From JAWWPY01 sp964412845 (GTDB lineage Bacteria > Actinomycetota > Actinomycetes > Streptosporangiales > Streptosporangiaceae), in assembly GCA_964412845.1 (NCBI GenBank), contig CAYPQM010000004.1, forward strand, positions 1 through 64,000: a DNA stretch of 64,000 nt, given 5' to 3'. Numbering within the stretch: the stretch's first letter is position 1; the number at the start of each line of letters is the position of its first letter. A model generated the notes under the pieces. That model saw nothing but the letters and a program-made list of their open reading frames with translations. It was not told the DNA's origin and did no database searches. Positions 59,134-64,000 of the stretch are shown piece by piece. A program made the translations under genes and the position numbers.

Positions 59134-59816
59134 CCCGAGTACTAGTAGTCGAGGACGAAGAATCGTTCAGCGACGCGCTCTCCTACATGCTGCGCAAGGA
59201 GGGTTTTGAGGTCGCAGTCTGCCCGACGGGACCCGACGCGATCGAGACGTTTGACCGGGAAGGAGCAGATCTGGTGCTGCTCGATCTCATGCTTCCCGGC
59301 CTGCCGGGCAGCGAGGTCTGCCGGACGCTGCGGGAACGCTCCAGCGTGCCGGTGATCATGCTGACCGCGAAGGACAGCGAGATCGACAAGGTCGTCGGCC
59401 TTGAACTGGGCGCGGACGACTATGTGACCAAGCCATTCTCCTCACGTGAGCTGGTCGCCCGGATGCGTGCGGTACTCCGCCGCCGTGGCGAGCCTGACGA
59501 GCAGGGCATCTCCACGCTGGAGTCGGGCCCGGTCCGGATGGACGTGGAGCGGCACGTGGTGACGGTCCGCAGTGACCAGGTCCAGCTCCCGCTCAAGGAA
59601 TTCGAGCTGCTTGAGGTGCTGCTGCGCAACGCCGGGCGGGTGCTGACCCGGATGCAGCTCATCGACCGGGTCTGGGGCGCCGATTATGTCGGCGACACCA
59701 AGACCCTCGACGTCCACATCAAGCGCCTTCGCGCGAAGGTGGAGATCGATCCGGGCAACCCGCGGCACATCATCACGGTCCGCGGTCTCGGCTACAAGTT
59801 CGAGCCCGTCGGCTGA
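59130..59816 (+). CDS. regX3: OmpR/PhoB-type response regulator RegX3
   Basis: A 228-residue regulator. Receiver: VEDEES acidic pair, Asp52 in LVLLDLMLPGLPG, MLTAKDSEIDKVVGLELGAD with conserved Thr and the Lys in YVTKPFSSREL. Winged-helix DNA-binding domain: LPLKEFELLEVLLRNAGRVL and DVHIKRLRAKVEIDPGNPRH. GTG 59130 overlaps the senX3 stop (GTGA). In relatives it activates phosphate-starvation genes. Very typical sequence. Confidence 0.95.
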   Translation: MTRVLVVEDEESFSDALSYMLRKEGFEVAVCPTGPDAIETFDREGADLVLLDLMLPGLPGSEVCRTLRERSSVPVIMLTAKDSEIDKVVGLELGADDYVTKPFSSRELVARMRAVLRRRGEPDEQGISTLESGPVRMDVERHVVTVRSDQVQLPLKEFELLEVLLRNAGRVLTRMQLIDRVWGADYVGDTKTLDVHIKRLRAKVEIDPGNPRHIITVRGLGYKFEPVG

Positions 59817-59825
59817 CGCGCCCCG

Positions 59826-60476
59826 CTAGGAGGTGGCGGAGGGAGACGGGGTGGCGCTGGCTGCGGGCGAGGCGGTGCCGGAGGGTGACGCTGTTGCTGA
59901 CCCGGATGCCTTGGGGGTAGCTGTGGGGCGGGCCGGCGCCGGGGAGAAGGTCGAGTAGTACTGGGTCCTGGGCATCACCGGAACGGTCAGCGTCACACGG
60001 CCGGCGTTCTGGAAGATCATGACCAGCCGGATGTCCTGGCCGCCGGCCAGCTTCCGGGTGAGGTTCTCCAGGATGAGCCGGGGGCCCGGGCCGGTCAGCA
60101 GTACGGCCTGGTCCCGGTGCAGCCGGATGCCGTCAGACGGCAGCTTCACCGAGCTGGCCGTGCCCGGCGCTGAGATGCTGACCAGCCGATCCGCGGGACC
60201 GGTGTTCACGAGAGCGAGGAAGAGCCCCGCGGAACGTCCGGCCGGCAGGGCGGTGTTCGCGGCTGCCCCGAGCACGAACACATTACGGATGGCGATGTAA
60301 CCGCCTGAAGTGCCGACTGAGCGGAGATCCACGGACGTTCCAGCGGTCGGTGCGTGCCACTGATTCGTCGGCGCGTTGCTGCCGGCCTCGCACCCAGCGA
60401 GCGCGGGAACGAGCGCTGCCACCGCGAGGACAGCGGCGCGTCGCAGCATGCTCGGGCTGCGGCCATGGAGAATCAC
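59826..60476 (-). CDS. Lipoprotein with PCuAC-like domain
   Basis: A 216-residue secreted lipoprotein. Signal peptide MLRRAAVLAVAALVPALAGC with lipobox LAGC. The mature part resembles DUF461/PCuAC copper chaperones (FLALVNTGPADRLVSISAPG, VKLPSDGIRLHRDQAVLLTG). The Met/His copper ligands of that family are largely replaced (GPRLILENLT where GGYHLMLxGL is usual), so copper binding is doubtful. The last ~40 residues are Ser/Ala/Thr/Pro repeats. GTG 60476 has GAGGAGAG upstream. Conserved near regX3/carD in actinobacteria. Confidence 0.8.
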   Translation of the reverse strand: MILHGRSPSMLRRAAVLAVAALVPALAGCEAGSNAPTNQWHAPTAGTSVDLRSVGTSGGYIAIRNVFVLGAAANTALPAGRSAGLFLALVNTGPADRLVSISAPGTASSVKLPSDGIRLHRDQAVLLTGPGPRLILENLTRKLAGGQDIRLVMIFQNAGRVTLTVPVMPRTQYYSTFSPAPARPTATPKASGSATASPSGTASPAASATPSPSATS

Positions 60477-60572
60477 GGCGTGCTCTCCTCGGAAGTCGGA
60501 TGAGACCCAACTGGAATGCCGGACAGCGTACCGGCCTGCGCGGCCTCGCACGGCGCCGGCCCACGCTGTCAG

Positions 60573-61325
60573 TCAGTCAGCGGGCTGCGCGCCGGCCAGG
60601 CCCTGCGGCATGCCGTAGGGCAGCGCTTTGAGGCTGCTGGCCAGCTGGACCCCTGGCCCCACGTGGCGCACGATCATGCTGATCGAGTTATCGGCGTATA
60701 CCAGGACCGCGGTCAGCCCAGCGCGGCGGTATGCCGAGCCGAGCACGTCTTTCGCGTCCTCCACGACGTGTGCTGAATCTTTGGTGTTCTGTGCGGCAAG
60801 CGCCTTGACCTCTGGCATCCAGCGGTCGGTGCCGACGAGGTAGACCGGGATACCGGCGGCGGTGGCCTGGTCGCTGAGCCGCCGCAACGCGGTCGCGCAG
60901 CGGCACCCGGACGGGATCAGGGCCAGCACCAGCGGCACCAGCGAGCGCAGTTGCACCGGCTTGCCGTCGACCTGGGCCGTCGTGTCCGGCAGCAGGGCGC
61001 TGATCTGGGTTGTCCCGGCGGCCGGCGGGCTGGCTGAGGCCCCTGGCCGGGCAGGTCCGCGGAGAACGCGGCCAGCGCTGAACAGGGTGAGTGTCGAGCC
61101 GGCCAGCAGGATGAAAGCGAGACAGCTGGCCAGCAAGGGGAGCGCCATGCCGTCCCGGGTAAGGGCGACCCTGATCCGGCGGGTGAGCCGGCGCCTGCGC
61201 CCAGCGCGCAGCTCACGGTGGTAAGCCAGCACCTCACGGTCGAGTTCCCGGGCGTCGTCCGGAATCTCGATGTCCACGGGCGGCAGGCCATAATCGTCTC
61301 GTTCCGGTTCCCCGCCAATGTTCAC
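60573..61325 (-). CDS. Single-pass membrane protein, conserved in actinobacteria
   Basis: A 250-residue protein, start GTG 61325 because GGAGAG lies at the right distance (ATG 61331 is too close to it). The N-terminal ~60 residues are cytosolic, with RDDYGLPPVDIEIPDDAREL and a basic patch RRRRLTRRIRV. One TM helix follows (LPLLASCLAFILLAGSTLTL). The outer part may be thioredoxin-like: VPLVLALIPSGCRCATALRR has a CRC motif, but the second half lacks a clear cis-Pro site. It sits beside carD as a similar gene does in Streptomyces. Function unknown. Confidence 0.75.
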   Translation of the reverse strand: MNIGGEPERDDYGLPPVDIEIPDDARELDREVLAYHRELRAGRRRRLTRRIRVALTRDGMALPLLASCLAFILLAGSTLTLFSAGRVLRGPARPGASASPPAAGTTQISALLPDTTAQVDGKPVQLRSLVPLVLALIPSGCRCATALRRLSDQATAAGIPVYLVGTDRWMPEVKALAAQNTKDSAHVVEDAKDVLGSAYRRAGLTAVLVYADNSISMIVRHVGPGVQLASSLKALPYGMPQGLAGAQPAD

Positions 61326-61620
61326 TTGCATCTCTCCGGCGTGGGTGTCGTTGCCTTCAGTATGTGCCCCTGGTGCCAGTGAAGTCACTGGAGCCCCAGG
61401 TGCTACCTGGATTCCTGATTGCGGCAGATCGCTGGTCACACGCTGCCACTGAGCCAACGCGATCATGACAACCGGCGGGCGCCGGTGCGGGCGCCCGGTG
61501 GGCCGAACGACCGCTGATCCAGCGGGCCGGCGACGGCGCCGAGCACTTTAGAGACCCCAAAAGGAGCCCTTGACCTGCACGTTTATCGTCAACGGGGGGT
61601 ATTGCCGCCTGTTTGGCGTG

Positions 61621-61633
61621 GTAGCATTGCTAC
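61621..61633 (+). promoter_or_regulatory. Palindrome in the carD 5' leader
   Basis: GTAGCATTGCTAC is a 13-bp perfect inverted repeat. It ends just before the Shine-Dalgarno AGCGGAAGGGG of carD and could act as an operator or small hairpin. Confidence 0.4.
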
Positions 61634-61654
61634 AGCGGAAGGGGTATGTGCCAC

Positions 61655-62137
61655 ATGACTTTCAAGGTCGGCGACACCGTCGTCTACCCCCACCATGGGG
61701 CTGCTCGGATCGAAGAGATCGAGACCCGTTCGATCAAGGGCCAGGACAAGACCTATCTGGTTCTCAAGGTCGACAAGGGTGACCTGACGGTACGCGTGCC
61801 AGCGGACAATGCCGAACTGGTAGGGGTCCGCGACGTCGTAGGTCAGGAAGGGCTGGAGCGGGTCTTTGAGGTGCTCCGTGCCCCGCACACCGAGGAGCCG
61901 ACCAACTGGTCGCGGCGGTACAAAGCCAACTTGGAGAAGCTGGCCTCTGGCGATGTGAACAAGGTGGCCGAGGTCGTCCGCGACCTGTGGCGCCGGGACC
62001 GTGAGCGCGGGCTGTCCGCTGGCGAGAAGCGCATGCTGGCCAAGGCCCGGCAGATCCTGGTCAGCGAGCTTGCTCTGGCGGAGAAAACCAACGAGGACAA
62101 GGCCGAGGCGCTGCTCGACGAGATCCTCGCCTCCTGA
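61655..62137 (+). CDS. carD: CarD-family RNA polymerase-binding regulator
   Basis: A 160-residue protein. The N-terminal RNAP-interaction Tudor-like domain is FKVGDTVVYPHHGAARIEEI, YLVLKVDKGDLTVRVPADNA. The C-terminal helical DNA-binding part includes TNWSRRYKANLEKLASGDVN, DLWRRDRERGLSAGEKRMLA with the conserved Trp. It stabilises open complexes at rRNA and other promoters. ATG 61655 is the family start, with AGCGGAAGGGG 11 bases ahead; ATG 61646 is too near. It lies 18 bp upstream of ispF. Confidence 0.96.
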   Translation: MTFKVGDTVVYPHHGAARIEEIETRSIKGQDKTYLVLKVDKGDLTVRVPADNAELVGVRDVVGQEGLERVFEVLRAPHTEEPTNWSRRYKANLEKLASGDVNKVAEVVRDLWRRDRERGLSAGEKRMLAKARQILVSELALAEKTNEDKAEALLDEILAS

Positions 62138-62155
62138 CCCCGTTTCCGGACGTAC

Positions 62156-62647
62156 GTGCCCCTTGAGCTGCCCCGGGTAGGCGTCGGCGTCGACGTTCAC
62201 CCTTTCGGGTCTGGTCGCGTGCTCTACCTGGCCGGGCTGCTGTGGCCGGATGAGCAAGGGCTGGCTGGCCATTCCGACGGCGATGTGGCTGCGCACGCCG
62301 CGTGCGATGCGCTGCTCTCGGCCGCGGGACTTGGTGATCTCGGTAGCCATTTCGGCACGTCCGAGCCGCAGTGGGCGGACGCGCCGGGCGCTGTGCTGCT
62401 GCGCCGGACCGCCGCGCTGCTGGCCGAGGCGGGGTTTGCCGCAGGCAATGTGGCCATCCAGATCATCGGTGAGCGCCCGCGTATCGCGCCGCGCCGCGCC
62501 GAGGCGGAGAAGGTGCTGGCTGAGGCGCTGGGCGGGATTGCCGTGAACGTGTCCGGGACCACCACGGACGGCCTTGGCCTGACCGGACGCGGCGAGGGCA
62601 TCGCCGCGATCGCCACCGCCCTGGTGATCAGGACGGATCAGCGGTAA
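62156..62647 (+). CDS. ispF: 2-C-methyl-D-erythritol 2,4-cyclodiphosphate synthase
   Basis: A 163-residue MEP-pathway enzyme. Zn ligands D13 and H15 in VGVDVHPF and H47 in GHSDGDVAAHAACDALLSA; also GDLGSHF and the C-terminal TTTDGLGLTGRGEGIAAIA. GTG 62156. In many actinobacteria ispD lies between carD and ispF; here it is absent, so ispD must be elsewhere. The 3' end overlaps the convergent PPOX gene by 10 bp. Confidence 0.96.
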   Translation: MPLELPRVGVGVDVHPFGSGRVLYLAGLLWPDEQGLAGHSDGDVAAHAACDALLSAAGLGDLGSHFGTSEPQWADAPGAVLLRRTAALLAEAGFAAGNVAIQIIGERPRIAPRRAEAEKVLAEALGGIAVNVSGTTTDGLGLTGRGEGIAAIATALVIRTDQR

Positions 62648-63288
62648 AGCCGCTCGGCGTATGACGGACCGTAATAGCTCTCAAGTTCGTCCAGCGTTTC
62701 CTCGGTGTGCTGGACGGTCTTGGCGATGCACGCTACGGACGGCAGCGCCGCCGGGTTCCACGTCTCGGGATGCCACAACTCGGAGCGCATGAACGCCTTG
62801 GCGCAGTGGTAGAAGATCTGCTCGATCTCGACCAGCAGAGCCAGCGCCGGCCGATGGCCCCGCACGATCATGTCGTCGAAGAACGGTGCCTCGCGGATCA
62901 GCCGGGCCCGCCCATTGATGCGCAGCGTGTCCTCGCGCCCAGGCACCAGGAACACCAGGCCGACGTGCCCGTTTTCCAGCACGTTGCGGAACCCGTCCGC
63001 GCGGCGGTTGCCGGGACGATCCGGGATGGCGATCGTGGAGTCGTCGATCACGTGGGTGAAGCCTGGCGGGTCACCCTTGGGTGAGACATCGCAGGTGCCG
63101 TCCGCCGCCGCGGTCGCGATCATGCAGAACGGGGCAGCGGCCAGCCAGTCCCGGTCCATCTGGTGCAGGACAGGCCGGTCCTTGGTGGCAGCGCGCCGGC
63201 CGGGTACGCCCAGGAGTTCCCGGAGCTCGCTCTCTGACGCGATCTCGACTATGCCTGCCTGGTCCAGGCCTGCCTGCTCCAGCATCAT
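62638..63288 (-). CDS. FMN-binding PPOX-family protein (DR2398-like)
   Basis: A 216-residue split-barrel flavoprotein of the pyridoxamine-phosphate-oxidase superfamily. Visible are FCMIATAAADGTCDVSPKGD, IAIPDRPGNRRADGFRNVLE and VGLVFLVPGREDTLRINGRA, which recall the group with long C-terminus named after DR_2398. Possible FMN/F420 or haem-related reductase; not a true PdxH. ATG 63288 or 63285 follow AGGAGG. The start overlaps the stop of the next upstream gene (ATGA). Confidence 0.85.
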   Translation of the reverse strand: MMLEQAGLDQAGIVEIASESELRELLGVPGRRAATKDRPVLHQMDRDWLAAAPFCMIATAAADGTCDVSPKGDPPGFTHVIDDSTIAIPDRPGNRRADGFRNVLENGHVGLVFLVPGREDTLRINGRARLIREAPFFDDMIVRGHRPALALLVEIEQIFYHCAKAFMRSELWHPETWNPAALPSVACIAKTVQHTEETLDELESYYGPSYAERLYR

Positions 63289-64000
63289 GCCTCCTGGTCG
63301 GATTCTTCCTCGGGTGGTGTCGGGGTGCTCCGCATCCGGTCAAAGTGCGGCGAGGGCGCCGGCACGGGTGCGGGCAGCGGCTGATGCGGGATCAGCACGG
63401 GCTGCTGGCCGGACTCCTCGGCAGCCGGCTCGCCAGGCTCATCGCTGGCGGGCTGGTCGTTGGCGGGCTGGTCGTTGGCGGGCTGGTCGCCGCCAGCCGC
63501 GGGCTGGCCGCTGCCGGCGCCTGGGCCGGCGGCAGGTTTCCCCGCAGATCCCCAGGCCCCCTCGGGGTGAGCTTCGTCGCTGACCGGGTCGTCGTCCAGG
63601 CCAGGCCCCGAGTCCAAAGCCAGTCCAGCATCCTCAGCATCCTCAGCGTCCCCGGCGCCGGTGGCCTCAGCGGAGCCCGCCGCCGCGCCGAGATCCGCGG
63701 TGTCAGTGCTCTTGCTGGAGTCGGCGCTCGTGTGGGTGTCAGCCCTCTTGCCGGTGTCAGTGCTCTTGCTGGAGTCGCTGGCCGTGCCGGAGATGCTGGC
63801 CGTGCCGGAGTTGGCCCCCTTCCCGGGGCCCGGGGAACCGGTGCCGTCGGCCGGGCGCCCGGCGTTACCTGTCTTCGTGGCGCCCGTGCTGTGACCTGCT
63901 TCCCCGGGATTCCCAGCATTCCCGGAGCCGGTGGCCCCGCTGACCTCCGTGGCGTGGCCGGTGAACGTGGCGTAGCCGGTGAACGTGGCCTGTCCCGCGG
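63285..64000 (-). CDS. Low-complexity Gly/Ser/Thr/Asp-rich protein, 3' part
   Basis: Open without stop from the right edge to TGA 63285 (over 235 codons), so the start lies beyond the window. The translation is repetitive: ATFTGYATFTGHATEVSG, SGTASISGTASDSSKSTDT, DSSKSTDT again, EDAEDAG, DQPANDQPANDQPASDE. It ends in a Pro-rich segment with LIPHQPLPAPVPAPSPHF. No domain is recognised. It overlaps the PPOX gene by 4 bp, arguing that it is translated. It could be a cell-surface or linker-rich regulator; not identifiable. Confidence 0.6.
   Translation of the reverse strand, partial: AGQATFTGYATFTGHATEVSGATGSGNAGNPGEAGHSTGATKTGNAGRPADGTGSPGPGKGANSGTASISGTASDSSKSTDTGKRADTHTSADSSKSTDTADLGAAAGSAEATGAGDAEDAEDAGLALDSGPGLDDDPVSDEAHPEGAWGSAGKPAAGPGAGSGQPAAGGDQPANDQPANDQPASDEPGEPAAEESGQQPVLIPHQPLPAPVPAPSPHFDRMRSTPTPPEEESDQEA

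Overview
The window is high-GC DNA from a filamentous-type actinobacterium, probably outside Streptomyces but sharing its core blocks. Evidence: very high GC with GTG starts and 4-bp ATGA/GTGA gene overlaps, a BldG-type anti-sigma antagonist followed by its anti-sigma factor and a proton-pumping pyrophosphatase, mycothiol biosynthesis (mshA), SenX3-RegX3, and CarD next to ispF. No rRNA, tRNA, CRISPR array or insertion sequence was recognised.

Layout. 1-13.4 kb is mostly core: a YprA/Lhr-type helicase (5' end only), bldG and its partner, hppA, serB, a QueA-like enzyme, an SDR, a GAF histidine kinase/NarL regulator pair, a lone ABC ATPase, a UGT-like glycosyltransferase and an HD hydrolase. At 13.7 kb lies a catalase whose 5' end appears frameshifted. 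15-35 kb is the accessory heart: four FtsX/MacB-type permeases (one a clear pseudogene), a MacB-type ATPase, a second small ABC transporter, a membrane GAF histidine kinase, a LuxR response regulator, a receiver-only protein, and a receiver-HTH-class III nucleotide cyclase fusion. These are followed by a cyclic-nucleotide-binding protein, a metallo-beta-lactamase-fold protein and a phytoene-desaturase-like oxidoreductase. A non-coding element is shared by two of the divergent promoters in this island. The simplest reading is a lipid/peptide or stress-responsive ABC export island under phosphorelay and cyclic-nucleotide control; that link is inferred.

35-44 kb holds transport and detoxification genes: TetR with a glyoxalase-fold protein and an obvious operator, MarR divergent from an MFS pump, a diiron ferritin-like protein, an ABC-2 exporter and a CDF zinc/cobalt-type exporter. 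44.6-50 kb carries an APC permease fused to an OB-fold domain, and an NRAMP-family transporter coupled to a channel-less MgtE-N/CBS sensor. 50-54.4 kb has a CoA-transferase/racemase and a tightly overlapped redox operon (cytochrome-b-like membrane protein, NuoF-like flavoprotein, small ferredoxin). 54.6-64 kb returns to core actinobacterial genes: CsoR, YbjN, mshA, gpm, senX3-regX3, a PCuAC-like lipoprotein, carD, ispF, a PPOX flavoprotein, and a low-complexity protein that runs off the right edge.

Starts were chosen by Shine-Dalgarno sequence, overlap and family alignment from memory; no database search was possible.
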